Below are positions 12,201 through 19,617 of a DNA stretch of 64,000 nucleotides, in pieces. This stretch comes from Tubulanus polymorphus. Taxonomy: Eukaryota; Nemertea; Palaeonemertea; Tubulaniformes; Tubulanidae. How positions within the stretch are numbered: the stretch's first letter is position 1; each line of letters starts with the position of its first letter. The stretch is from the NCBI RefSeq assembly GCF_964204645.1, contig NC_134027.1:15302485-15366484 (forward strand), written 5' to 3'. The notes beneath the pieces were generated by a model. That model ran no database searches. It was not told the DNA's origin and saw only the letters and a list, made by a program, of their open reading frames with translations. The translations under genes and the position numbers were made by a program.

Positions 12201-13156
12201 TATTAAAAAAAGTACATAGATATATTTCATTTAATCAATCTAAATGGTTAGAAAAATATATAGATTTTAATACTACACAGAGAACTAAATCTAAAACTGA
12301 TTTTGAAAAAGATTTCTTCAAGTTAATGAATAATGCATTCTATGGTAAGACTTGTGAAAATATTAGAAATAGAAATGATATTGAGTTAGTTAGTAATGGT
12401 AAAAGAATTAGGCATTTACAATCATATCCTAAGTTTATAGGTAACAGAATATTTGATGAAAATTTAGCAGCAGTTAAAATGAAAAGAACTTCAATGAAGT
12501 TCAATAAACCTATTTATGTTGGTGCATCAGTTCTAGAAATTTCAAAGTTATTAATGTATCAATTTTATTATAACATATTACAACCTCATTTTGGAGAAAA
12601 ACATATAGAAATCTTATATTTTGATACAGATTCTTACATATTAAAGATAAAAACTGATAACATAACAGATGATTTAAAAACATTAAAACATCATTTTGAT
12701 TTTAGTAACTATCCTAAAGATCATGAATTGTTTAGCAATGATAATAAAAAAGTTCCAGGGAAGTTTAAGGATGAATTAGGTGGTGAAGAAATGATAGAGT
12801 TTATTGGTATTAGATCTAAAATGTATTCATATAAAACTAAAGAACATGAAGCTAAAAAGTTAAAAGGAATAACCAAAAGCGTTGTTGAAAAGAATATTCA
12901 TTTTAAAGATTACATCAATTGTATATTTAATGAAGAAGTTAGAAAACATAAGATGAAATGTTTAAGATCTGAGTACCACGAAATGTTTATTGAAGAGATA
13001 GAGAAGATAAGTCTAAACCCATTTGATGATAAAAGATATATTTTAGATGATGGAATCCACACAGTCGCCTATGGTTGCAATTTAGATGAATATATAAAAT
13101 TCAAAAGAGAAGAAACAAAAGAAAATGAAATTATGAAAAGGATTCTAACGTGTTAA
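9125..13156 (+). CDS. Protein-primed family B DNA polymerase with N-terminal zinc fingers
   Basis: 1343 aa, the replication enzyme of Polintons. Two C2H2-like fingers open the protein (about residues 8-29, CPTC...H-x5-H; and about 58-79, CDICNQSF...H). An HNH/endonuclease VII-like Cys-His cluster lies near 600-640 (CYYC...RDHDH...CN). Exonuclease motifs follow the family order: YGDFES near 484, NLSGYDAH near 648, YLKSD near 812. Polymerase motifs are DANNLYGWAM near 902, NNAFYGK near 1070 and the catalytic FDTDS near 1166. All expected acidic residues are present, so it could be active. The start follows TATTAAA and is supported by parallel starts in two related copies. The first 30 codons lie inside the terminal repeat. 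The 113-aa gene follows after 28 bp. Confidence 0.95.
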   Translation: MEANKYYCPTCNIDIDKSQKARHNKTRTHLENKLKLEYEDDILETKLEELKNEKETYKCDICNQSFSDKRYYKEHLKSISHIRNKNNDILGEDYFDNDNDKKQKTIKRIKNKLNNKRPYMEDVRNYINSLDKKKDIEITEAFKSDIGPAAIEFKFHKGKTLEENKKHLENMKEIIKIITDVEYPKISISVKVKFIKSEDKPIYNINSHSQHIISKQHIDDKLEKCYNEIKTKIEEKYFEGSGLIFDEIIFITLHVYNTKYNKLTKSKPIDENNLSYYKDDSINGTSYIKLPFKTNAVINIQNEDEKCFLWAIISCLHPTEDITHSFRLTHYKPFENNYKIDKYPVRIKNIPKIERDNNLKINVFDLIKLPNTKGNNIKHYTLEPLYLSKDYDSNDVIDILYYENHYMWIKQIDLFFRTESDHHNKIYLCRKCLHRFSNESTLLNHKQLCDNHDYCKLVLPNEKDKILEFKKYDYKNKVPFVIYGDFESLNKELTDKDRKDIYYKRKKLNSNESDYSDEPPITNTIKKIHQSAAAFGLYIKSNYPELIESEYYNYRNENVINHFCDLLIEYEIRFNEKLNKNIEIIMTEEDKEEFEFADKCYYCEKIFNCKDKKVRDHDHLNGKFRGAAHENCNLQAKKINFVPVIFHNLSGYDAHLFIKQLCHKIEEINNEIEILNSNRSKDKIPTYKFRMLAKTSENYISFQFGCLRFIDSYRFLSSSLDNLSKSLVDYELKILKEYYPNYDDFKLMRYKGAIPYSFYKNHNDFNITELLKEQFYDELKNEYVKDEVYNRTLNIWNHFKIENHGQLVDLYLKSDVLLLTDIFERFRDVNLKYFNIDPCHCYSSPGLTWDCGLKFTDIKMDLLTNIDQLLLFEKSIRGGVSGVLGDRYFNVNDNPGYKLLYIDANNLYGWAMMEPQPYGMFEITEVLQIDKFDWKKRILDIADDSDTGYFFVVDLEYPENIKFKSRNLAYCPEHKTVKHEELSNYQKRIKPDNHIHTEKLMVTQEDKYNYVVHYRMLKFYLNQGMILKKVHRYISFNQSKWLEKYIDFNTTQRTKSKTDFEKDFFKLMNNAFYGKTCENIRNRNDIELVSNGKRIRHLQSYPKFIGNRIFDENLAAVKMKRTSMKFNKPIYVGASVLEISKLLMYQFYYNILQPHFGEKHIEILYFDTDSYILKIKTDNITDDLKTLKHHFDFSNYPKDHELFSNDNKKVPGKFKDELGGEEMIEFIGIRSKMYSYKTKEHEAKKLKGITKSVVEKNIHFKDYINCIFNEEVRKHKMKCLRSEYHEMFIEEIEKISLNPFDDKRYILDDGIHTVAYGCNLDEYIKFKREETKENEIMKRILTC

Positions 13157-13184
13157 TCAATTTCAATAAAAATTTGTATAATAA

Positions 13185-13526
13185 ATGGAGAGTAAACAAG
13201 TACACAGTGAATTCTTAGATAGAATTAAAGATACCACAAATGTAAAATCTGTAGATTATAAATTCAAAAAGTTAACAGAATTAACAATTCACAAGAAATA
13301 TTTAATTACAAATATTGTTACAGTTACTAACAAATATGGAGATAAATTAGTAATTCATTTAGAATATGAAGGATTAAAAGGAAATAAATATAAATTCAGA
13401 ACTTATTTACCAGATAGATTTCATAGATTATCAAGTGAAGATCTAGAAGAATTATGTTCTGGAGATTTCTATTTCGTATACAAAGGTAAGAATGAAAAAG
13501 GGCACCATGAAATAGATTTCGAATGA
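13185..13526 (+). CDS. Conserved 113-aa Polinton protein of unknown function
   Basis: A small hydrophilic protein (MESKQVHSEFLDRIKD start) with alternating lysine-rich and beta-prone stretches (KYGDKLVIHLEYEG, KYKFRTYLPDRF). No catalytic motif is visible. The pattern 'y-x-I ... T-x-K-Y-G-x-x-x-V ... f-LP-R' recalls small OB-fold-like proteins beside transposon polymerases, so a single-strand DNA binding role is possible but is only my inference. A near-identical copy is at 40348-40689 in the decayed element, with four amino-acid changes among many silent ones. The ATG directly follows TATAATAA. Confidence 0.75.
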   Translation: MESKQVHSEFLDRIKDTTNVKSVDYKFKKLTELTIHKKYLITNIVTVTNKYGDKLVIHLEYEGLKGNKYKFRTYLPDRFHRLSSEDLEELCSGDFYFVYKGKNEKGHHEIDFE

Positions 13527-13543
13527 GAAAATATGTAAAATAA

Positions 13544-14302
13544 ATGGTGGAATTAAAAGAATACAGAATATTTGTTGATTCTAGAAAACTTACAAATTAT
13601 AAATCTCATAATTTATTAGTACAATTAGATAGAGAATTTAAGAATTGTGTAGATTTAAAATTAGTAAATATAAGTTTATGTAATTCTTTTTATAATATAT
13701 CGGATAAAACTATTGAACATAGATTGTTTATGATTTTTGATAGAAATACTGATAAATGGTATCATATATTTATAAGACCAGGATTATATAATTTAGAAAC
13801 ATTAGCGCAGGAAATTAATAGAAGAGCTAGGGCAAAAATAGGCGCTGCTGCTGGATTTGTAATTAAATTTTTAAAAAGTGATATCAATAATAAAGTAAGA
13901 ATAAAGTTAGATAAAAGTGAACAATATAAATTTTTAGTTAAAAAACCTATGGCTAAACTGTTAGGAATTAATCTAGATAAACTTTATTCAAATGTTGACA
14001 TTACACCAAACTTAATACCTTACACACATTTTTATATTTATTGCAATTTAATTGACCCAACAAAAACATTTGAAGCAACTAAAGATACAACATGTAATTC
14101 TAGTATATTAAATATTTTACCATTGAAGAATGTTAAAGAATTTGGAACGCAAATAAATTATAATTTAACAGAATGTGATTTCAAACCTTGCATTCCTCAT
14201 TTTAATAATTTTAGATTAGAAATTAGAAATCATAATGGATACTTAATTGATTTAAATAATTTTCCTGTAATTTATGAATTAGTTATAAGATGTAAAGAGT
14301 AA
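13544..14302 (+). CDS. Penton-like minor capsid protein candidate
   Basis: 252 aa, beta-rich, without signal peptide or membrane segment. The layout fits the single jelly-roll minor capsid proteins of Polintons. An N-terminal strand with 'LVNISLCNSFYNIS' is followed by a strand-turn segment IFIRPGLYNLETLAQEIN, the recurrent 'I-x-I-P-x-G-x-Y-x-L-x-x-L-x-x-x-I' signature. Then come a conserved KLLGIN segment, a FYIYCNLIDPT strand and a C-terminal IRNHNGYLIDL strand. If correct it would form capsid vertices. It lies between the 113-aa gene and the small membrane protein gene, in the morphogenetic part of the rightward block. The start ATG is preceded by AAAATAA. Assignment is by motif pattern only. 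Confidence 0.6.
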   Translation: MVELKEYRIFVDSRKLTNYKSHNLLVQLDREFKNCVDLKLVNISLCNSFYNISDKTIEHRLFMIFDRNTDKWYHIFIRPGLYNLETLAQEINRRARAKIGAAAGFVIKFLKSDINNKVRIKLDKSEQYKFLVKKPMAKLLGINLDKLYSNVDITPNLIPYTHFYIYCNLIDPTKTFEATKDTTCNSSILNILPLKNVKEFGTQINYNLTECDFKPCIPHFNNFRLEIRNHNGYLIDLNNFPVIYELVIRCKE

Positions 14303-14318
14303 TTTTTTCATTATATAA

Positions 14319-14845
14319 ATGAATATAACTGTTGGACCGAGTATATGTTTTGGGTTTGATTTTAAACATGGTAAAGAAATGAGAATTAAACTAAATGATG
14401 TAATTACTGATATAAAAAGTAAATCATTTAACAATGCATCAATGATTGATAAAGAAAAGTATAATATAGAAAAAGTAATTGATTTAATTAAATCACCTTT
14501 AGAATATTATGAATTAAATGAAGATGGAATTATTGAAGATATTAAAAACATATTATCCAAAATATATGATAATCATAAAACTAGTAATGAAATAAATGTT
14601 GAATTAATCATAAATAAGTTAACTAAATATTTTGATGATAGTAATTTACTATCAGTAACTTACAGTTATTACTATCAGTTGGAACTGTTGGTTATTCAAT
14701 GGTATTAAAAAAAGTATTCAAAATGGGAAGTGTTAATGTTGATAGATTTGATATAAATGATATTTTAAAGTTAACATTAGCAGTTACTTTATCTAATTTA
14801 ACAATTGATTATTTGGAAAAACAAAAATATATTCCTCCCATATAA
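14319..14845 (+). pseudogene. Small Polinton membrane protein gene, split by one frameshift
   Basis: The first frame (14319-14708, from an ATG after TATATAA) encodes a lysine-rich N-terminal part with a GPSICFGFDFKHG opening. Just before about 14660 the hydrophobic continuation moves to another frame. There, to a stop at 14845, lie a glycine-containing hydrophobic segment followed by VLKKVFKMG and a DINDILKLT segment. A short length change in the run of TTA/CTA triplets at about 14640-14665 explains the split. The two parts together would be about 170 residues with one membrane segment, as in unnamed proteins of other metazoan Polintons. Whether the shift is a real mutation, a sequencing error or programmed is open. 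Confidence 0.6.
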
Positions 14846-14869
14846 ATGCATAATTTTTTTGCTAAATAA

Positions 14870-15442
14870 ATGGCTTCTGCAATTATAACTATTATAGGAT
14901 CGGCAATTGTTAAGTTAGATAAATTTAAAACTGTAACTATTAATGCAAATGATGAAATAATAAATGAGAATATTAACTTCCCAAGAAGATCTATTAAAGG
15001 TATATTAATATTTTTTACCATTGGAACGTATACTAATGGTGCAATAAATGTTGATAATTATTATAATCCTGAAATAACAAAAGTAGAAATAACTATCGAA
15101 GGAATAGCAAATAAAATATTTTGTCAAGGAATGAGAATGATAGATCAATGGGTAGAAATTAAAAAACATTTTATGAATGAAAAAGTAAAATCATTTGAAA
15201 ATTGTAACATTAATCAAATTGATTATTATACCGGCAATAAATATGCATTATGGTTAGATTTTAGAACAACTGAAGATAACTTATTACATGGTTCTGGAAA
15301 AAAACTACAGAACACTAAAGATGGAATACAATTATTCATGACAAAGAAAAAGGGAATCAAAAATTTTAAAATGCATATTTATATTATATCTGACGCACAA
15401 TTAAATATTATAAATTCACAATTAGATAGTGTTATGTATTAA
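14870..15442 (+). CDS. Capsid-type Polinton protein (major-capsid C-terminal type), 190 aa
   Basis: The protein has an RRSIKGILIFF segment, NPEITKVEITIEGI, a QGM...QW stretch, then YALWLDFR, LHGSGKKLQNTKDGIQL and a final IYIISDAQLNI. I recognise this order from uncharacterised proteins encoded in metazoan Polintons, where it forms the C-terminal half of longer proteins and is probably a jelly-roll of the major capsid type. Here the gene is short, with its own start ATG after CTAAATAA. It therefore either encodes a separate subunit or is a split gene. No membrane segment or enzyme motif is present. Family resemblance is strong, the structural role inferred. Confidence 0.6.
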   Translation: MASAIITIIGSAIVKLDKFKTVTINANDEIINENINFPRRSIKGILIFFTIGTYTNGAINVDNYYNPEITKVEITIEGIANKIFCQGMRMIDQWVEIKKHFMNEKVKSFENCNINQIDYYTGNKYALWLDFRTTEDNLLHGSGKKLQNTKDGIQLFMTKKKGIKNFKMHIYIISDAQLNIINSQLDSVMY

Positions 15443-15474
15443 AATTTTAACTTTAATAAAAATGTATATAATAA

Positions 15475-16410
15475 ATGGAAGGAGGTAAAGTATATAAACA
15501 TATTCCATACATCGATACACATGAAAATAATGATGGTTTATATTATGTAATACCTTGTAATATAGCTTTGATATTTGATCCTATTTTTAAAAATTATAAA
15601 ACTAAACTGATAGAAATCGATAATAATAAAAGTGGTGTTGTTGATAATTTAAGTAATGTAATTGATAATAATGAAATACCTTCTACATCAAATAATATAA
15701 TACCTTCTACATCTGTAATACCTTCTACATCTAATAACGTAATACCTTCTACATCAAATAATATAATACCTTCTACATCTAATAACATAATACCTTCTAC
15801 ATCTAATAATGCAATAATATTAAATGTTAGTGAAAATAGAAATTATTGTGGTTATTGTAATGGTGAATTTTCAAACGCTCCATCAAATTGGAATAAACAT
15901 ATGAATACAAATTCACATATTACTAATGTTATAGAACGTGTTGGTAAAAAAGAATTTATAGAACACCCATTTAGATATGTTACAAAGTTTGTTTCAAATA
16001 AAAAAGTAAATGGTGAAAAAATGTATGAAGATTTATTATCAGCAACACCTAATAAAGATGAATTAGATTTAACCAATGCTAATGAAATATTAGGATCAAA
16101 CACTGTAAATGAAATATTAGGAGCAAACACTAATAAAGATGATAATGAAAATGATGCCATAAAGCACCCACATGATGATATAGTTACAGTTAAACATATT
16201 GATATTAAAGATTCTATGAAACATAAAGTAGAAACTTTTGATGATATGATAGAAAGGATAAAAAAGGAAAAAAAGGCGAAAAAGGTGAAAAAGGTGAAAA
16301 AAAATTATAAAGATGTTAATGTAGATTCGGTAGAGCATTTAAATATGTTGTTAGAGTCATCTGATAGTGAAAGTGATTCAGAAATTGATTATCTAACACT
16401 CAAAAAGTAA
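15475..16410 (+). CDS. Zinc-finger/basic-tail protein with IPSTS repeats
   Basis: 311 aa in four visible parts. An N-terminal region (YKHIPYIDTHENNDGLYYVI). A low-complexity block near residues 65-118 with six or seven IPSTSNN-type repeats. A C2H2-like finger near 124-144 (YCGYCNGEF...H-x6-H). An acidic/lysine-rich tail ending in KKEKKAKKVKKVKKN and a serine/aspartate stretch. A DAIKHPHDDI segment at residues 227-236 is one of four related mini-repeats in this element. It is the last gene of the rightward block. A DNA-binding or virion-core role is possible but unproven. The ATG follows TATATAATAA. Confidence 0.7.
   Translation: MEGGKVYKHIPYIDTHENNDGLYYVIPCNIALIFDPIFKNYKTKLIEIDNNKSGVVDNLSNVIDNNEIPSTSNNIIPSTSVIPSTSNNVIPSTSNNIIPSTSNNIIPSTSNNAIILNVSENRNYCGYCNGEFSNAPSNWNKHMNTNSHITNVIERVGKKEFIEHPFRYVTKFVSNKKVNGEKMYEDLLSATPNKDELDLTNANEILGSNTVNEILGANTNKDDNENDAIKHPHDDIVTVKHIDIKDSMKHKVETFDDMIERIKKEKKAKKVKKVKKNYKDVNVDSVEHLNMLLESSDSESDSEIDYLTLKK
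16153..16183 (+). repeat. Mini-palindromic coding repeat, copy 1 (in the zinc-finger/basic protein gene)
   Basis: Encodes DAIKHPHDDI on the plus strand. It is the most diverged of the four copies: the GTACGGCACC core has changed to a TTATGGCATC-type sequence. Confidence 0.75.
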
Positions 16411-16469
16411 TAAAGGTTAAAAATTGTATAAAATAATAGTAAATAAAAAAAGGGTTTAAATTATTTAAG

Positions 16470-16545
16470 GTATCTAATAGGGTAACAGGTATTAGGGTAT
16501 CAGGTATTAGGGTATCAGGTATTAGGGTATCTAATACATAGGTAT
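16470..16545. repeat. Short tandem repeat between the two convergent gene blocks
   Basis: About three and a half units of an 18-base GGTATTAGGGTATCA-type repeat, flanked by variant GGTATCTAATA copies. It lies in the 143-bp gap where the two transcription directions meet. A terminator or boundary role is possible, inferred from position alone. Confidence 0.7.
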
Positions 16546-16553
16546 ACAAATAG

Positions 16554-17165
16554 TTATTTTATAAATTTGTATTCATATGGAAATTGTAATCTCAGTAATA
16601 ATTTTGAACCTTTATTATTCTTTAATTTATTCATATATTCATCATGTAATTCAGTAGGTATAATTTGATTTTCTTCCAATGATTGTTGCATAGATTTTCT
16701 ATCTTTGTTATAAAATAAAACTAGAAATCTTATATTCTCTCTAAAATCTTTCACAATTGAATTATATTTCTGATTTAAAACCCAAGTTGTTATCCCAAAA
16801 TGTCTACCAGAGAAAGCTAAATAACATAACTCACTTTCTCTCACTTTTGAATCATGTAAATTTGCGCAATCATCTACAATGAATAATGTATTTGATCCTT
16901 TATAAGTATCAATCGCTATTTTTATACAATTATCTAAATTTTCTTTTACTGTTTTAGGATTTAATATAATAAACTTTTTTATCTTAACTATATCTCTATT
17001 ATATGTTTTATTCATTTCATAAGTAGGACAGAATAATATTATATTATCAAAATGATTTTTATAAATAGTTTCTAATAAATATAATATGAAGTGTGTTTTA
17101 CCACAATTTGTAACTCCAGTAACTAACATATTATGTGGTTCAAATATAAATAAATCTTTATTCAT
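16554..17165 (-). CDS. A32/FtsK-HerA-like packaging ATPase
   Basis: 203 aa. The Walker A loop is VTGVTNCGKTHF near residues 15-26 and the Walker B strand is TLFIVDDCA near residues 92-100. An ITTWVLNQKY segment near 128 sits where the family has its sensor motif. Length and motif spacing match the short genome-packaging ATPases of Polintons and related viruses, which pump DNA into capsids. The start codon overlaps the stop of the upstream integrase gene by 8 bp, at a shared ATAAATGAATAA. This is the last gene of the leftward block. Confidence 0.9.
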   Translation of the reverse strand: MNKDLFIFEPHNMLVTGVTNCGKTHFILYLLETIYKNHFDNIILFCPTYEMNKTYNRDIVKIKKFIILNPKTVKENLDNCIKIAIDTYKGSNTLFIVDDCANLHDSKVRESELCYLAFSGRHFGITTWVLNQKYNSIVKDFRENIRFLVLFYNKDRKSMQQSLEENQIIPTELHDEYMNKLKNNKGSKLLLRLQFPYEYKFIK

Positions 17166-18273
17166 TTATTCTTTTAATTTTACTAGATAAAATCCATTCA
17201 TTAAATTTATCATCATATCCTTTATATTTCACCAAAGAATACTTTTTTCCTTTAAGAGTTTTAGTTTTTAATACCTTTTCTATTTTGTATTCTATTTCAT
17301 CTGGATTTGGTACTAATGATAATTCTTGTTCATAAAAATAACCTAATATTTCTTCATCTTTTAAATCAAACAATTTATAAACAAATGGTTTAGTTAATAT
17401 TATCTTTTTAATTTTAAATATTTCTTCTGTAAAATTAGGGGTATAACCTTTATAAAATGTTTTTCTATATTTAGAAATTCTAACATGTTGTCCAATTTTA
17501 AATTTAGGTTCTCCAAAATCATGTGTAACAAACGCTCCATATAAATTATTCCAAACTATTTCTGAATTTTCTTCTTTTCTAGCTTGTATAGGTTTCATAT
17601 TTATAGAACTATGTTTAGAATTATTATAACCTTTAACTAAATCATCTAACACATTGATATATTTGTATGTTTCATTAGCGGTGAAATATTTCCACATTCT
17701 AGTTTTCAATGTTTTATTAAATCTTTCTATAACGGATGCTTTTTTATCTGAATGTGTTGAAAAATATTCTACATCGTTATCAGATAATAGTTTTTTGAAA
17801 TGTTTGTTATAAAATTCCTTACCTTCATCAAATTGTATCTTATCTGGAATAGCTTCTTTAAATATTAATTTGAAAGAATTTGTAACTTCTATACCAGTTT
17901 TATTTTTAATCGGGATACTCCATGCGTATCTACTGAATATATCTATAACATTTAATATCCAAAAATATCCTTTGTTATATTCTTCTAAGTTTTTCATATC
18001 AATTAAATCAGCTTGCCATTGTTGGTCAATATATGAAACCATTACTTTTCTTGTTAAATATTTTTTATCCATCTTTTTATGAATTTGATATGTGGGTTGA
18101 TTTTGTAACCATGATTTTAATTCACCATATTTTATACCACCATGTGGGTGCCATACGGCACCATCACTATTATCAGATTTAATTTTATTCCATAATTCTG
18201 AAACGTTAGAATATGATACTTCACTTTCTGGGTTATAATATAACGCTCTTAAATATTGTTCTTTTTTCATCAT
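17158..18273 (-). CDS. Retroviral-type integrase with C-terminal chromodomain
   Basis: 371 aa, the enzyme that inserts the element and makes the 6-bp duplication. The catalytic triad is visible: D in QWQADLIDM (near residue 88), D in IQFDEGKEF (near 150) and E in ASVIERFNKTL (near 186). A GQHVRISKYRKTFYKGYTPNF segment near 262-282 is the small beta-barrel DNA-binding part. The C-terminus is a chromodomain (EKVLKTKTL...YLVKYKGY-like, then EWILSSKIKRI), expected to read histone marks. Residues near 37-46 are a DGAVWHPHGG mini-repeat. ATGATG starts at 18273, preceded by TTAAAAT. The stop overlaps the ATPase start. Confidence 0.95.
   Translation of the reverse strand: MMKKEQYLRALYYNPESEVSYSNVSELWNKIKSDNSDGAVWHPHGGIKYGELKSWLQNQPTYQIHKKMDKKYLTRKVMVSYIDQQWQADLIDMKNLEEYNKGYFWILNVIDIFSRYAWSIPIKNKTGIEVTNSFKLIFKEAIPDKIQFDEGKEFYNKHFKKLLSDNDVEYFSTHSDKKASVIERFNKTLKTRMWKYFTANETYKYINVLDDLVKGYNNSKHSSINMKPIQARKEENSEIVWNNLYGAFVTHDFGEPKFKIGQHVRISKYRKTFYKGYTPNFTEEIFKIKKIILTKPFVYKLFDLKDEEILGYFYEQELSLVPNPDEIEYKIEKVLKTKTLKGKKYSLVKYKGYDDKFNEWILSSKIKRINE
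18134..18167 (-). repeat. Mini-palindromic coding repeat, copy 2 (in the integrase gene)
   Basis: CATGTGGGTGCCATACGGC on the plus strand. In the sense of the gene it reads DGAVWHPHGGI, within the integrase N-terminal region. Confidence 0.85.
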
Positions 18274-18276
18274 ATT

Positions 18277-18693
18277 TTAATCCATTAATAATATTTTAGA
18301 TTTATTTTCATTTGATTTATGATTTGACTTATTTTCTGGTATAATAGGTTTATTGTCTGTACACGGATAACTAAGTTTCCGTTCATCATTGGAATCATCT
18401 TTATCATCAGATTTGAATTTTGATTTATATATTACACCGGATAATATAATAACTGTTACTAATCCAATTGTAATATATAATTTATAATTACTTCCAGCAT
18501 TAGAAGAATTAGATGGATTATTATTTGAATCAATACCACCGTGTGGGTGCCGTACGGCATCATCAGGTGATTCATTTATATCAGTTAATTTCTTTTTCTT
18601 AGCTTTTTTTAATTCTGAAGATCTTTTACCTAATTCTCTTGCCCATTTAATTTGTTTCTCGGATCTAGCCTTTTTCTTAACTCCATCACTCAT
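18277..18693 (-). CDS. 138-aa single-pass membrane protein of the Polinton
   Basis: A basic N-terminus (KKKARSEKQIKWARELGKRS) precedes a DDAVRHPHGGID mini-repeat near residues 43-54. An asparagine/serine linker follows. A clear hydrophobic helix (LYITIGLVTVIILSGVIY) occupies about residues 73-91, then a charged tail. Function unknown. Similar small membrane proteins occur between integrase and capsid genes of other Polintons. The start overlaps the stop of the upstream 200-aa gene by 8 bp at AAAATAAATGAGTGA, and the stop is 3 bp before the integrase start. Confidence 0.75.
   Translation of the reverse strand: MSDGVKKKARSEKQIKWARELGKRSSELKKAKKKKLTDINESPDDAVRHPHGGIDSNNNPSNSSNAGSNYKLYITIGLVTVIILSGVIYKSKFKSDDKDDSNDERKLSYPCTDNKPIIPENKSNHKSNENKSKILLMD
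18533..18566 (-). repeat. Mini-palindromic coding repeat, copy 3 (in the 138-aa gene)
   Basis: GTGTGGGTGCCGTACGGC on the plus strand. It reads DDAVRHPHGGI in the gene's sense. Confidence 0.85.
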
Positions 18694-19288
18694 TTATTTT
18701 AGTTAATTTTTGTTCTGATTCATTTTCTGTTTCAACGTTTTGTTGTAGTACATCTGTTTCGTTCTTACCTGATTTATATTCCATAGGTTTGATATTCGAA
18801 AATGTTATAACTCCAGTAGAAATTAATGTCATAACCGATCCTAATTGAAATGAAGCATAACCAACCCATTTTTGTAATTCAGTCATAACTAAATAGTCAT
18901 TTTTCAAATCATTATATAGTTTATTTTCATCATCAATTGGTATTAACTGGTTACATAATTTTGAATAACATTTAACAATACCATCTGAAATAGAATCATT
19001 TATTCTAGCTAATCGAGCTTCTTCATAAATCTTAAAATATTTTATTACTTTATCGGGTTTCATAGAGTCTAGTTCTTTAAAAGTTATTATTTTTCCTAAG
19101 AAGTCCTTAGATTTCCCGCCAGCAATTAATAATTCAAGATGATGCTTACAATATAAGTAGTATTCATAATCTATATTGTTATTAACTTGAGCACAATTAG
19201 TTGCAACTGTATCTTTATTATCACTAATACCTAAATCATCTAATGTCTTTTCAATATCAATATTATTCTTATTAGATTTCTTTGACAT
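18686..19288 (-). CDS. 200-aa conserved Polinton protein with one membrane segment
   Basis: A helical N-terminal half with acidic and lysine residues is followed by LIPIDDENKLYNDLKNDYLV, a block that recurs in unnamed proteins of metazoan Polintons. Then comes a hydrophobic stretch (WVGYASFQLGSVMTLISTGV, about residues 142-161) and a polar tail. No enzyme motif. A virion membrane or assembly role is possible but only inferred. The ATG is preceded by AATATAA. Its last codons (KINE then stop) are formed by the start motif of the next gene. Confidence 0.7.
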   Translation of the reverse strand: MSKKSNKNNIDIEKTLDDLGISDNKDTVATNCAQVNNNIDYEYYLYCKHHLELLIAGGKSKDFLGKIITFKELDSMKPDKVIKYFKIYEEARLARINDSISDGIVKCYSKLCNQLIPIDDENKLYNDLKNDYLVMTELQKWVGYASFQLGSVMTLISTGVITFSNIKPMEYKSGKNETDVLQQNVETENESEQKLTKINE

Positions 19289-19533
19289 TTATATTAGAGA
19301 AAAAAAGCAAAAAAAATATTATAAGTATTCTTCAAATGATACTAGATAGTTAAAGTTAAAGAACTCTAGTATTGACTACTGATACTAGCTATTTGAATTT
19401 AAAGAATTTCTATTTGAATCTATTCAAAATATAAAGTATTCTCTTTTTGAAAAGAAAATATTAAAAATATAACAGAATTCACTAGCAGTTGAAGTTATTG
19501 TTTTTTTAATATATTTTATTTGAATTCTATTTG

Positions 19534-19567
19534 ATATCACCATGTGGGTGCCGTACGGCACCATCTC
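19534..19567 (-). repeat. Mini-palindromic repeat, copy 4 (between genes)
   Basis: Contains the full 16-bp perfect palindrome GGTGCCGTACGGCACC. Its minus-strand reading would be DGAVRHPHGDI, but it is bounded by TGA and TAG within 15 bases, so it is non-coding. It sits in the gap after the HNH gene stop. Confidence 0.85.
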
Positions 19568-19617
19568 ACTACTTTTGTTTATCTATTAGGAGCAGTAGTT
19601 ATAACTGTCCAGATAAG

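Noticed and set aside
14809-16338. Minus-strand open frames under the capsid-type and zinc-finger genes
   Set aside because: They are shadows of AT-rich coding strands; the IPSTS repeat gives a mirrored VEGI repeat.
16470-16545. Telomere repeat (TTAGGG)
   Set aside because: TTAGGG occurs only as part of an 18-base unit and not as contiguous hexamers.
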